The notes under the pieces were generated by a model that did no database searches, was not told where the DNA came from, and worked only from the letters and a program-made list of their open reading frames with translations. From Cranoglanis bouderius (Eukaryota; Chordata; Actinopteri; Siluriformes; Cranoglanididae): a stretch of DNA of 64,000 nt. A program made the translations under genes and the position numbers. How positions within the stretch are numbered: position 1 is the stretch's first letter; each line of letters begins with the position of its first letter. Below, one piece after another: positions 1-9,942 of this stretch. Location: positions 21,791,011 through 21,855,010 of the forward strand of contig CM042542.1 in NCBI GenBank assembly GCA_023630585.1. Direction: 5' to 3'.

Positions 1-682
1 TTAATTGGCTTAATGTGCAATTTATGATTCTGTACTTGCATGTTATATTATATATTGCACTGTATTATTTAAATAATACAAATTGTGTTTAGTGTATGTT
101 GTATTGCACAAACATAGCACACAGTATATAATATATATTTGTATATTATGGATGATTTTGTTTCAGTTCTCTCCCATTTCTATTGAATTGTATACAGTAA
201 TGTAAAAATGGCAGGGTTACACTTTTTTCCTACACTACTAAGCTACTACTAACTTAAACTGCTGCATAGCGATTTAAGTTATTATAGCAGCCTGTTATGA
301 CTCAGTCATTGTATTTATAAAATGAAAATGTGTTCTATAATATTTCTATTAATATTTAGCGTCAACATAGTAATAGAAACCATTATGTAACATGTAACGC
401 TGCCTGTGTAATCCATGCAAATACCAATTCAACATTTCACCATCTTATTCTAATGTGAAGGACTCAGATAACACGTCTGTAATAAAAATAAAAGACATTA
501 CTAAAGAGTTTGAAAATAAGTGCAGGTTTGTGCGGGACTGCGGGTAGGCTAATATTACCATCACATCTAGCTAATTATTCAACAATGGAAATAGGCAGCG
601 TTTAAAAAGAAATATGTATCAAATTATTCATCATTGTGCAACAGGAATAGGCCTACCACACGCCAAAAGAACTTACACTGCT
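1..682. other. AT-rich sequence without recognisable gene
   Basis: No open frame with protein-like composition, no tandem array and no clear terminal inverted repeats are visible here. The sequence is AT-rich, with scattered TATATA runs typical of fish intergenic DNA. Confidence 0.6.
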
Positions 683-690
683 CCACTTAG

Positions 691-920
691 TAGTGATGGG
701 TCGTTCGCTAACGAGTCGGCTCTGTGAGTCGGCTCTGTGAGTCGGCTCCTTTAAGTGAACGATGGGAGCCGCCTCCCGTCTGAGAGCCGAGTTCACTTTT
801 TTTGTAAATTAATAAACAGAATAACGTGCTGATATTTTCGCCACACTGCTCGGTCACTTATTGCTCTGAACTGAGCCAAATGATCTGGCTCACTAAAAAG
901 AGCCGGAATTCCCATCACTA
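691..920. mobile_element. Non-autonomous hAT-type MITE, 230 bp
   Basis: The element starts TAGTGATGGG and ends with the exact inverse CCCATCACTA. It is flanked by an 8-bp target duplication with one mismatch (CCACTTAG at 683-690, CGACTTAG at 921-928). An 8-bp duplication and TGATGGG-type ends are typical of hAT elements in fish. Near the left end the motif GAGTCGGCTC occurs three times in tandem, and GAGCCG recurs near the right end, giving sub-terminal inverted similarity. There is no transposase, so it would depend on an autonomous relative. Family assignment is inferred from ends and duplication length only. Confidence 0.8.
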
Positions 921-928
921 CGACTTAG

Positions 929-1256
929 TAAAAAAGGAGTGAATGGTTTTTTTTGGTTTTTTTTTGCCGCTTTGAGCTCATCGCGACTTCTGAGCGGTCA
1001 GCGCGGGTGTGATCATGGGCGTGACATGTGGCGTGGGTGGCCAATTGTCATGGCAACGTAAGGTCACATTAAGACGTACACGCATAGAAATCAAAGATAC
1101 ACAAATTGGCCATGTCCTCTTTCAAGTGCGGGGGACACAATACCCCCCACACCCCCTCCCCCCCTCCACATCACCCACGGATTCTACACCCATGCTTTAA
1201 TCCATAAATTTTGAGTATCTTTAACATCATAAGTATTTAATCTAGTTTTTTGGACA
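929..1256. other. Intergenic DNA, nothing assigned
   Basis: A poly-T stretch (about 948-965), a moderately GC-rich part (about 970-1,130) and a C-rich run (about 1,144-1,165) are present. The one short open frame (1,009-1,200) has no recognisable domain and I do not support it as a gene. Confidence 0.5.
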
Positions 1257-1613
1257 CACTGTAAAAAAAATATTGTCAAATTAACAGTAACTTACTTGCA
1301 ACAATTATCCAGTAGTTTCTGTATTTCATACAACAGTAAAATTACTGTAACACTAACTACAGATATACTGTACAACTGAAAACAGCATTTTACTGTAACT
1401 TTTACCATCTTGAAGTACAGTATTATACCATAACTTTTAATAATACTGTATAGTAATATACAGTTATGACGTTATTTTAATTTCATTTATAGTGCTACTG
1501 TATAACCTGTAGAATATGTAGAAAATGTAAACTGTTGATGGGAAATAGGAAAAAGGACAACTGAAGATTTAACTGCATAAAATAAGTTTATTGTGTATTT
1601 TTAAACAACACAT

Positions 1614-1634
1614 TAGTAATAATAATAATAATAA
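1614..1634. repeat. (TAA)n microsatellite
   Basis: About seven ATA/TAA units in a row, in AT-rich context. Confidence 0.8.
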
Positions 1635-1979
1635 TGCAATATAATACAATAAAAATCTGTTTTAAAACAAGACCAATGAACAATTTAAAATTAATAATTA
1701 AAAACCTGAACCACACAGAAGAAATGTTTAAGGTGACATCAAGTTTTGTGACGAGCCTGTGACACCTGCAGAGCTGTTTATTAATAACAGTTTTTTAATG
1801 CCAGAGCTGTCTGTGTGTTTTAGATGTCTTTCATAATAATGCATGAGGCCGGGCAGAGCACAGCTGTAAGAGTCTTACTAAAATTAATAATTAAATTACT
1901 GAACAATTCATGTATCAGAAATGATCCTGAACAGATAAAATACAAACTTACACAACAGCAGAATATAGAAAACAAGACA

Positions 1980-2070
1980 GGTGAGGAAGAAGGCCAGGTG
2001 AGGAAGAAGGCCAGGTGAGGAAGAAGGCCAGGTGAGGAAGAAGGCCAGGTGAGGAAGAAGGCCAGGTGAG
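1980..2070. repeat. 17-bp minisatellite, five copies
   Basis: Five consecutive copies of GGTGAGGAAGAAGGCCA plus a partial sixth (GGTGAG). The copies are identical or nearly so, which implies recent slippage or unequal exchange. The period is not a multiple of three, so the antisense frames running through it (proline/serine/phenylalanine-rich) are not a plausible gene. Confidence 0.95.
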
Positions 2071-2998
2071 GGCGTGGTGATGGAAGGGGAAAAGGGTGAC
2101 AGCACTTCTGATTATCCTGCAATAAATAAGCACAAATCAGTCACTGAGGCAAAACATACAACTAATCATCAAAAAAACCCAACTCACATTATCAACACCT
2201 TTAAATGAGAGGTAAAAGCTTGTGCATATCTGACCCCACAGCGACTGAAAAATGTAACTTTAGAGGGTTAAATAACAAACGATTAGTTAATTCTGACGTT
2301 AGGAGGCTACATATACTATCTATCTTTATAAAATCACATTTACTAATCAACTATTATAAGCTATTAACATGAATGAAATCCTCTTTTAACTTACAGACAG
2401 ACGTTATAGAACATCAAAGCCGGGCGCGGTTCTTTTAAACTAACGTTAACGCTGTTACTGACATTTTGGTTTGCAGAAATCAAAGATTCATCACTAACCA
2501 GATATTTATGATGAAAACTTTACAGACAGAAACAGAGACTCGAGGCAAAGGCTCTCTCAAAGCTGCTGAGAGAACTGAAGTTTCCTTCACAAAATGGCAG
2601 TTTGTGGTTGTTTTTCGCGCTCAGTTCGTATTACTGTATTTAAACAGTAACATTTCTGAACTCTACAGTATCATACTGTACACAGCTTATACATTAGTAA
2701 AATGTGGAGAGTAAATTAAATACCTTGAATATCAAAGTCGCGGTCAGTTATTCTAAACTAACAATAAAGTTATGCTACTAGAATTCCTGTATGCATAAAA
2801 ATATTAAGATTTATTCCTCACCAGATGACGAAGCTCGTTCCAGGTCCAATAACACTGTGAAAACAACAAAATCTACAGTAACATACTGTACACATCTTAT
2901 ACATCAAGAAACTGTTGAGAAAAACAGTGTAATACTGTGAAAACAACAGAAATCATTTACAGTGTACCCATCATGAGAATAGTACAGTAGTGTTTAGG

Positions 2999-3168
2999 AC
3001 ACAGCAGGAGTGTACACTTCACTGTAATGGAAACACAGCAGGAGTGTACACTTCACTGTAATGGAAACACAGCAGGAGTGTACACTTCACTGTAATGGAA
3101 ACACAGCAGGAGTGTACACTTCACTGTAATGGAAACACAGCAGGAGTGTACACTTCACATTAAAGGAA
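2999..3168. repeat. 34-bp minisatellite, five copies
   Basis: Five tandem copies of a 34-bp unit beginning ACACAGCAGGAGTGTACACT. The first four are almost identical and the last diverges at its end (CATTAAAGG instead of CTGTAATGG). It lies about 40 bp downstream of the stop codon of the CART-like exon on the minus strand, so if that gene were transcribed the array would fall in its 3' UTR. Confidence 0.95.
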
Positions 3169-3207
3169 ACAGCACAGAAGTACACTTGATGTGCAGGGCT
3201 TTCTTCC

Positions 3208-3315
3208 TCAGAGGCACTTCATGATGAAGAAGTCGCAGGTGGTCCCGGGGGGGCAGCCGCACAGTTTGTCCACCCTCGCCCCCTTACGTGCTGCACACTG
3301 CTCACCCGCATCACA
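3208..3315 (-). pseudogene. CART-like neuropeptide gene, last exon
   Basis: On the minus strand a polypyrimidine tract and CAG acceptor (3,316-3,318) precede 35 codons and a TGA at 3,208-3,210. The peptide starts CDAGEQCAARKGAR and ends CDFFIMKCL. This is the disulfide-knotted C-terminal domain of cocaine- and amphetamine-regulated transcript (CART), a secreted hypothalamic satiety peptide. All six cysteines and the KGAR motif are present, in the CART pattern of three disulfide bonds. Divergence from the usual CART sequence shows in the GCPPGTTC stretch. The phase-0 acceptor fits the CART gene structure. The exon itself is open, but the preceding exon is broken and I found no signal-peptide exon up to 5 kb, so I read it as a relic or decayed paralogue. 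Family assignment is strong; pseudogene status is an inference. Confidence 0.8.
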
Positions 3316-3381
3316 CTGTAGGAAACAGGAAATTAAAAAAAAAAAAAAAAAAAAGTGAGGCAGTGACAGAGTAACATGATG

Positions 3382-3809
3382 TACACTCACGAAAATAAAG
3401 GTTCTTCAATGGTTCTTTACAGCACCATAGGTTCTGCAAAGAACCTTCTTCTTATCAAGAACAAATTTTCATTGTATTGGGTTCTTGAGTTGTGCTGTAT
3501 GGTTCTGTGGAGATTAAAGAGGTTCATTATATGTTCTTCAGTGCAGTGTATTGGTTCTTCAAGGTCTCATCCCTTAACAGGTTAAAGTGAACCCTATAAG
3601 GTTCTTCATGGGACCGGAAAAAAGTTCTCCTGGCATCACTCTCAAGAACCTTACTTTGGTTCTTTAAAGCACTAACTAAGGGTTTTGTTTAGAGACCTTA
3701 TAATAACATGGTTCTTTGTAACACTGCTGTGAAGAACCATTTCCGGGGCTCTTTAAAGCACCAATAAACAGATGGTTCTCTAATTGGAACCTTTATTTAT
3801 AAGAGTGTA
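3382..3809. mobile_element. Fold-back MITE, TACACTC ends, 428 bp
   Basis: The left end (TACACTCACGAAAATAAAGG, then TTCTTC) is matched in inverse by the right end, which reads TACACTCTTATAAATAAAGG on the other strand. The interior is built from many GGTTCTT/AAGAACC motifs in both orientations. The terminal TA on each side would fit a TA target-site duplication (Tc1/mariner-like), though the superfamily is uncertain. It sits in the intron between the CART-like exons, about 14 bp from the expected 3' end of exon 2. Confidence 0.65.
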
Positions 3810-3822
3810 GTGCACTCAGAGC

Positions 3823-3906
3823 TCTGCACCCTAATGAAGGGATTTAGGGACCAAGGGAACTTTGTTTGTTCTGTTATTTTGTGAGAACCGCCTGCAGAGC
3901 CTCGAT
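3823..3906 (-). pseudogene. CART-like gene, decayed exon 2
   Basis: A TTTCAG acceptor (3,907-3,912) is followed in phase 0 by IEALQAVLTK, matching the conserved IEALQ-VL-K helix region of CART exon 2. The 11th codon is TAA (3,874-3,876) where CART normally has leucine. The frame then continues Q-N-K-Q, and one extra A near 3,861 shifts it; past that base the next codons read V-P as in CART. The remaining part no longer resembles the E-K-K--G--VP segment. The 84-nt extent is the length usual for this exon and is assumed, since no clear donor survives. A stop plus a frameshift in a conserved neuropeptide exon argue that this copy cannot make CART. Confidence 0.65.
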
Positions 3907-4156
3907 CTGAAACACACACAGAGAACCGCAGAAACATTTATGTTTTTTTTGTTTGTTGTTTATGTTTAATTAATTCTAATTAATTCTATTAAAATATGAA
4001 TTCAAAACAATCACCCAAACAATTCACTGATTTATTTTACTTTTTCAATTAATCTGGCTTTTTAAATTCATTTTATAAATTTTTCATTCAGCTCAATTAA
4101 TCATTCAGTTTAATTAATTACTGATTTGTTTACATTTTTGTCTTTATACATTTATA

Positions 4157-4701
4157 CAGTACTGTGCAAAAGTTTTAGACACATGCAAAGAAATGCTGTA
4201 GAGCAAAGATGCCTTCAAAATAATGAAATTAAATGTTTCTACATTAAAAAAAAAACACCATAAAGAGCAGTAAACAGTAGTAAATGAAACAAAGTCAATA
4301 TTTGGTGTGACAAAAAAATACAAATAAAAATAAAAACAGTCTCCGGTACAATGTGTGCAGTTTTATAAGGAAATGAGCTGGTAAGTTTTATTGAGCATCT
4401 TGCAGAACCAGACACAGTTCTTCTGGACACTTTGACTTTCGCACTCGCTTCTTATTTCTGCAGTGAAACCCAGCAGCCTTCATTGTGTTTACTGTCTGAA
4501 AAGTGTCTCTTATGTAATACGCTGCTTTCTTTAATGACATACAAACATTTTTCTGTAACATTTCATTTTGTGATAGAAATTTTTGGGAATCTAAAATGTT
4601 TTTTTACTGACTTGATAATGTAGACGTCATAAAATAAAACATCTATAACAAAGTTTGTACTAAAATAAAAACAGGGTGTCTAAAACTTTTGCACAGTGCT
4701 G
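4157..4701. mobile_element. Tc1/mariner-type MITE, 545 bp
   Basis: Near-perfect 26-bp inverted repeats: the left end starts CAGTACTGTGCAAAAGTTTT and the right end is its inverse with one change (CAGCACTG). TA dinucleotides flank both sides (4,155-4,156 and 4,702-4,703), the Tc1/mariner target. The CTGTGCAAAAGTTTTAGACAC motif class is typical of fish Tc1-like ends. No transposase frame is present; the small open frames inside are AT-rich noise. Confidence 0.85.
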
Positions 4702-4889
4702 TATATGGTATCCTCATTTGATGTTGATATTTAACTTAAAACTTAAAAACAAACAAAAAAGAACATAAATAAACTGATTCAGAACACAGTCCAGAAATTT
4801 AAGAACAATTTCCAAATCCCACAGACCAAAGCTCATGAATAAGATTTGTACAAGTGCAGGAGTAACGTGTGGAAGTGTAATGTTAGATT

Positions 4890-4891
<2 letters not shown>

Positions 4892-4934
<43 letters not shown>
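4892..4934. repeat. (CT)n microsatellite
   Basis: About 21 uninterrupted CT dinucleotides. Confidence 0.95.
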
Positions 4935-4938
<4 letters not shown>

Positions 4939-5054
4939 ATGTGTGAGTGAGTGTGTGAGCGTGGACGGAGTGTGCGAGTGAAAACTCTATCTTTTGCTAT
5001 CTTTTTGTGTTGTTTTGTGTTGTATAGTGTGCAAAGTGGGTGAGTGGTACGTTT

Positions 5055-5328
5055 TTCTGTGTGTGTGTGTGGGTGGGTGTGTGTTTGGGTGGGTGTGTGG
5101 GGGTGTGTGTTTGAGTGTGTGTGTGTGGGTGGGTGGGGGTGTGTGAGTGTGTGTGTGAGTGTGTGTGTGAGTGTGTGTGTGTGTGTGTGTGTGAGTGTGT
5201 GTGGGTGTGTGAGTGTGTGAGTGTGTGTGAGTGTGTGTGAGTGTGTGAGTGTGTGTGGGTGTGTGAGTGTGTGTGTGAGTGTGTGGGTGTGTGTGTGTGT
5301 ATGGGTGTGTGTTTGAGTGTGTGTGTGA
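5055..5328. repeat. GT-rich simple repeat / short minisatellite
   Basis: Imperfect alternation of GTGTGTGT with GTGAGT and GTGGGT blocks. The 192-codon antisense frame across it (His/Thr-rich) is a product of the dinucleotide composition. Confidence 0.9.
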
Positions 5329-5499
5329 GCCTCTGAACCCTGAAGAGCCCTTTGAAGCTGATTTGAAACTGCAGTTTGGACCTTCAACCTGTTGGGTCCC
5401 AATGAAGTCAACTATATGGAGAAAAATCCTGGAATGTTTTCCTCAAAAACATCAATTTCTTTGAGACTAAAGAAAGAAAGGCATGAACATCTTGGATGG

Positions 5500-5780
5500 C
5501 ATGCGGGTGAGTAATTTTTTATTCTGGAAGTGAACTACTCCTGTAATTACTCACCCTCATGTCATTCCAAACCTGTAAGACTTTCGCTCATCTTCAGAAC
5601 ACAAGTGAAGATCTTTTTAATGAGATCTGAGAGATTTCTGTTCCTCCATTGATAGCCTATGCATCCATCACTTTCAAGGTCTGGAAAGGTAGTAAAGACA
5701 TCGTTAAAGTAAACCATGTCACTCCAGTGGATAAACCTTAATTTATGGAGTGTTGTCAAATTTTTATTTATTTTGTGCAA
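5500..5780. mobile_element. Degenerate copy of a common fish interspersed repeat
   Basis: Contains the blocks TACTCACCCTCATGTCATTC, then CCAAACCTGTAAGACTTTCG, CATCTTCAGAACACA and GAAATCTGAGAG-like text. The same blocks recur at 11,690-11,830 in this window (CCTCATGTCACC, GGAACACAAATTAAGAT, AAATCTGAGAGC, CCTCCATAGACAGCAA, ACATCGTTAAA). Two independent diverged copies at different loci identify it as interspersed repeat DNA. Ends are not well defined. Confidence 0.6.
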
Positions 5781-5906
5781 AAGAGCATAATTTACTACTT
5801 TTCACAAATGATATATTTTCAAGAATGTTGCAATGCTGATTTCAATAACAGCTGAATAATAAATGACTTTATTTACAGTAATTCTCTCTACAAAGTTTTG
5901 TTGTGG

Positions 5907-6222
5907 TTAAAGGTGTAGTTAAATTCAAAAATAAAAATCGTATTATTTACTCACCCTGAAGTGGTTCCAAACCCGTCTTCTGCTAAACACATAATATCAT
6001 TTGAGAAATATTGGTAACCAGGCAGTTTCTAGTCCACATTGACTTCCACAGTAATTTTTTTGCTCGTACTATGGAAGTCAATGGGCTCCAGTAACTGTTT
6101 GGTTTCCCACATTCTTAGAAATGTCTTATGTTCAACTGAAGAAGGAAACTCGTACAGGTTTGGAACAACTTGAGGGGAGTAAATGATGACAAAATTTGTT
6201 TTTTGGTGAATTAACCCTTTAA
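5907..6222. mobile_element. Palindromic TTAA-target MITE, 316 bp
   Basis: Begins TTAAAGGTGTAGTTAA and ends TTAACCCTTTAA. About 65 bp at each end are inverted copies of each other (both read inward to TTTACTC, then TTCCAAACC). A TTAA at each end fits the piggyBac-type target, and TTAAAGG...TTTACTCACC repeats are abundant in cyprinid-type genomes. The 119-codon antisense frame over 6,029-6,388 is mainly translation of this repeat. Confidence 0.7.
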
Positions 6223-6896
6223 TCAGTTTATATTTGTGAGCAACAAATTCAGTCATTACATTCTGTTTTTCAGGTGCTTCTTCAGCATAAACCCAGAGAA
6301 GGGCACCAAAGTTGAATCGAGGAAAAACAAAAAACTGCTCCCAGTGAACCCCCGAGTCCTTACACTCATAGCAGACCTTGCTGATCACGAATGGAGAGCA
6401 GATTAAGGTTGGACAAAACCTTTTTTGACAGATATCTTAAGATTACGTTGGCACTGATAATGATTAATATTTAATAATCATTAATATTTAGATATTTAAA
6501 AACTTTTTTTTTCTTAGAATTCCTTGTTTGAGCTTCTGTTTAAGTTTTCCTACAGGAAGTTTTGTTTTGTGCATCTGAGATTGTAAAAAGCTGTATGTTT
6601 ATGCTTTCCAAGTATTTGGTTCATGATTAATCCATTCTGTTAATAGAATGGTGTGTGGTTTTGTTCAGGTTATAGAATGTGTTGCTTTCTGGTAAGATTG
6701 TGATCATTCAAAATGTTTGTTCTGCAAATTGAAGCCAACATGTAGTTTTACTGCTGTTTTAAGGAGAAGAATATGGTTGTCCAAAGTATGTATTTAACAT
6801 GTTTGTGGCATTAAAATAAAAAGTGTATTTGCTTTTCATACCACTTCTGGGTGTTCTTGTTCAATTCACAATTTCTTTTACTCATGTACTTTTTTT
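6223..6896. other. Intergenic DNA, nothing assigned
   Basis: AT-rich sequence with no convincing coding frame, no tandem repeat and no recognised element. Confidence 0.5.
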
Positions 6897-7066
6897 TCTG
6901 GCAACCACAGCTACCGTTTTTTACCGTAAAATTTTACGGTTCACTTTTAAATATACCGTAAACAGAAGAACATTTCCACCGTATTTTTTAACGGTAGATT
7001 TCCAGCAACCACAGCTGCCGGTTTTTTTACAGTAAAATTTACGGGATTTTTTTTTTTTTTACAGTG
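6897..7066. mobile_element. Terminal fragment of a CACTGTAAAA-type element
   Basis: Read from the right end on the minus strand it begins CACTGTAAAAAAA and continues with alternating TTTACGG/CCGTAAA motifs and two copies of CAACCACAGCT(A/G)CCG (around 6,901 and 7,005). This pattern is a very common non-autonomous repeat end in fish. The other end is not recognised, so this is a fragment. It abuts the start of duplicated unit 1. Confidence 0.55.
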
Positions 7067-7514
7067 TGAGGCTTAAAGGGAGAGTTTAGAGAAAAGTAAT
7101 AAATTAAAAAAAACAAAAAACAAAAAAAAACACACACCACACACACAAAAAAACCTCAACATGCTAGAGAATGTCGCTAACTGTACTTTAGCGCTGTGCA
7201 AACTGTATGCGTAAATCATCACACACTCATCCAGGTATTAAAAAAAAACAAAAAACTATTGTTTCTCTCTTTCTTTTTTTGGTTTAAATATCAAACTCTA
7301 ATCATCGAGTTAAAAAAACAAAAACATTTCACAAAAATGTTTGAAGCAGAGCTCACTCCTCTAAGAAGCAACGTTACACTAAACACACGATGATAAAGAA
7401 AGCAGATTAGCATGAGCTAACCTGACAGGATTTTTCAATCATTTTTTATAAATAGATACAGTCTTCACTGCTAATGCTAGCTAGCTAACAAACATGAGCT
7501 AATCTGAACTGCTT

Positions 7515-7540
7515 ATAATAATAATAATAATAATAATAAT
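7515..7540. repeat. (ATA)n microsatellite
   Basis: About eight ATA units directly at the 5' edge of the LINE fragment. Confidence 0.85.
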
Positions 7541-9019
7541 GTGCAGTGTCCCCCTGGCACCAGTCATGCGTAACATCTATCAGCAATCTCTCGATCAAAC
7601 ATGTGTCCCTAGAATATGGAAAACCTCAGAGATTGTGCCTATTCCCAAAAAGGTTCCACCAGCTTGCAATAACGACTTCAGACCTGTTGCACTAACTGCC
7701 ATCGTTATGAAATGTTTTGAACGCATTGTTAAGGGCATCTTGTATCCACAGGTGATCCCATACCTTGCTCCTTTGCAATTTGCCTACACTTCATCGAGGT
7801 GTGTCGAGGATGCTAGCCTGTCACTCATTGATTTTGTGCTCAAACATGTAGATAGGGCTAATACAGCAACCAACAAACATTTCTGTAAAATTCTGTTCAT
7901 TGACTTTTCCAGTGCTTTTAATACAATACAGCCTCATTTTACCATGCAAAAACTGATCAATATGAATGTTCACCCCACGCTTGTCCTATGGATAAATGAT
8001 TTTCTTACCTCTAGACCACAGTATGTTAAATATAAGAACACAAAATCTGATGTCCTAGTCACAAACACAGGTGCCCCCCAGGGGTGTGTGCTATCACCAA
8101 CACTGTTCACCTTGTACACCAGTGAATGTAGAAGTACCAACATAGGATGTCAGTTGTTTAAATATGCTGATGATACAGCTCTTGTGGCAAGATGTGTCTC
8201 TGATGATATTGCATATAGAGATGAGGTCAATAAGTTTGTTGAATGGTGTAAAGAAAACTATCTTGAACTGAATGTTAAGAAAACAAAGGAAATGATTGTG
8301 GATTTCAGAACATCTGATGTGGAACATTCCACCCTATCTATCAACAGTGAACCTGTAGAGAGTGTACATGAATATAAATATCTTGGTATGATAATTGATG
8401 ATAAGCTCAACTTCAGTAAAAATATCAATGCTATCCTTAAAAAGGTACACTCGAGAATATTTTTTCAAAGAAAACTTTACCAACTTAACATCGACAATAA
8501 AATCCTCCAACTTTTCTACACATCAGTTATTCAATCAGTCATATCATTTTCAATAACATGTTGGTTTGGAAATAGCAATCGTGATGCAAAGAAAAGGTTG
8601 GAGGGGGTTATAAGTAAATGTAAGAAACTGGGTGCAGACAATGCATCAACATTACAAGAAATCTATACCAAATGTGTCTCCCAAAGATGTAAAGTAATAA
8701 GAGCAGATGAATCACACCCACTTAACTGTAATTATCAACTTTTACCATCAGGCAGAAGACTTAGATCTATCAAATGTAGAACATCAAGATATTCTCAGTC
8801 ATTTGTACCAGCAAGTATCAGGATTATTAATGCTATGTAATCTCTCTTTCTACTGTGTGCGAATTAATGTGTATGTGTATAACTGTTGTGTGTTTGTACA
8901 TATGCTATGAATATATGTTTGATCTCTGTGAGAATGTAACCCACCTTTGGAATGTACGTTACAAGTTTCGTGCTAAACGACCAATAAAGTATTTTTTATT
9001 ATTATTATTATTATTATTA
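7541..9019 (+). mobile_element. 5'-truncated Rex1/CR1-like LINE with reverse transcriptase
   Basis: An uninterrupted frame from 7,539 to 8,840 (433 codons) encodes the reverse transcriptase half of a non-LTR retrotransposon. Motifs are in order: DFRPVALT (residues 46-53), FIDFSSAF with catalytic Asp (120-127), GAPQGCVLSP (178-187), YADD catalytic pair (209-212), then LNVKKTKEMIVDFR and the usual end QSFVPASIRIINAM. The endonuclease domain is absent, so the insertion is 5'-truncated, as most LINE copies are. A non-coding tail follows with CAATAAAG and a (TTA)n run (8,994-9,019). That the frame is fully open suggests a fairly recent insertion. It disrupts duplicated unit 1, in the region downstream of shisa-like copy A. 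The clade (Rex1/Babar within the CR1 group) is judged from motif style only. Confidence 0.85.
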
Positions 9020-9413
9020 AATGTAGACAAGCTTCACCGCGTATTGCTAGCTAGCCAGTGAACACGGACTAACAACATAGAGATATTTAGAGATAGAGAT
9101 GAATATTTCTCATTCACAAATGATTGTGATGTCCGTTGTTTGCGCCAACTCTGACAAGGTTTTCAAGAGACATTTAAAGACTTGTATAGAATTGCACGTA
9201 TAATAGCTGGCTAATGTGACAGGATTTCTGAGAGGATTTCCAAGCCATGTTCATAAATGTTTGTGAGAGATGGGAAGGTGATGGCTGTGATCATCTTCAT
9301 CACCACGCTGCATTTTTCAGTTAACCTTCCCATGCTTGTACTTTCTAATTGTTTGTAGTCCTGTGACATCATCAGACGGTGACGATGGGGTAGATGGGGT
9401 CCTCAGGGAAGGG
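9020..9413. other. Non-coding flank of shisa-like copy A
   Basis: Contains parts shared with unit 2 (9,226-9,270; 9,350-9,413) and parts unique to unit 1. On the minus strand this is downstream of the copy A stop codon. No AATAAA polyadenylation signal aligned with the one in copy B is seen here. Confidence 0.5.
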
Positions 9414-9778
9414 CTAGCGGTGTAGGCACCTCTCCAGGAACGACACACTGATCAGCATGTTGAGATCTGGAGGCAGTGGATAGGTATAACATGAGTTATC
9501 CTGCGGCACCCCCTCGTGGAGCGGAGAATCAAAGGTTGGTGGAAACGCACTGTACGCGCTGAGATCTGGCAGGTGGAGCCCAGAGTTGGACATACATGAT
9601 GGGGTGGAGCTTTCAGGCAACGGACCTCCCGATTCCAGCAAACCGGTCTGGGTTGGACCAGGTCGGTCGCTGGGCTTCGGCTTCATGCAGTAACAGCAGC
9701 AGATGGAGATCATCGCGCCGAGAAGTACGAAGGACAGGAAGGCGCTCACTACGATCACGAAGGGCAGATAAGTGGGAG
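9414..9778 (-). pseudogene. Shisa-like gene copy A, isolated last exon
   Basis: A TTTTGCAG acceptor (9,779-9,786) precedes an open exon of 365 nt ending in TAG (9,414-9,416). It encodes PTYLPFVIVVSAFLSFVLLG (a transmembrane segment), then the cytoplasmic ISICCCYCMKPKPS motif and a Pro/Ser-rich tail ending FLERCLHR. The hydrophobic helix followed by a CCC-C cluster and K/R-P-K resembles the second exon of shisa2/shisa3 genes. It differs from copy B by about eleven residues in the 114 shared after VI. No first exon or signal peptide is found up to 12 kb: homology to unit 2 ends at 10,795. A LINE lies downstream and a solo LTR in the upstream intron. The frame is intact, so loss is recent or the exon is used by another promoter; I favour a truncated duplicate. 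Confidence 0.65.
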
Positions 9779-9942
9779 CTGCAAAAAAAATGACAAAAAA
9801 ATAAGAGTTTAGTAAATCATTTCCCTCGTCTCACAAATCACGTTTGCCTAAAAGTCTTGTATCGACACATCGCTATATCTCCAGCTACAAACACAAGGTT
9901 CCTGGAAGGTTCCTCAGAACGTCTCACAAGGTTCAAGAGCTT

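Larger units (their letters stand above)
1257..2964. mobile_element. Possible non-autonomous element with CACTGTAAA ends
   Basis: The left end reads CACTGTAAAAAA and the right end ends TTTACAGTG, its inverse. The interior is full of short ACAGTA/TACTGT motifs and contains two diverged copies of one internal segment (around 2,400-2,460 and 2,720-2,775, sharing ATCAAAG, TTCT and AAACTAAC blocks). No target duplication is obvious, so this may be two or more nested fragments. CACTG ends suggest a CACTA or Chapaev-like superfamily, but there is no transposase to support that. Confidence 0.35.

Noticed and set aside
1820..2133. Overlapping antisense Pro/Ser/Phe-rich frames
   Set aside because: They span the 17-bp minisatellite, which shows the same motif in all three frames.
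4239..4430. Signal-peptide exon of the CART-like gene
   Set aside because: The hydrophobic antisense frame there lies inside the Tc1-type MITE and has no suitable splice donor or CART-like residues.
4833..5411. 192-codon His/Thr-rich antisense frame
   Set aside because: Produced by the GT/CT microsatellite; no domain and no plausible start context.
6029..6388. 119-codon antisense frame
   Set aside because: Most of it lies in the palindromic TTAA-type MITE, so it is repeat translation.
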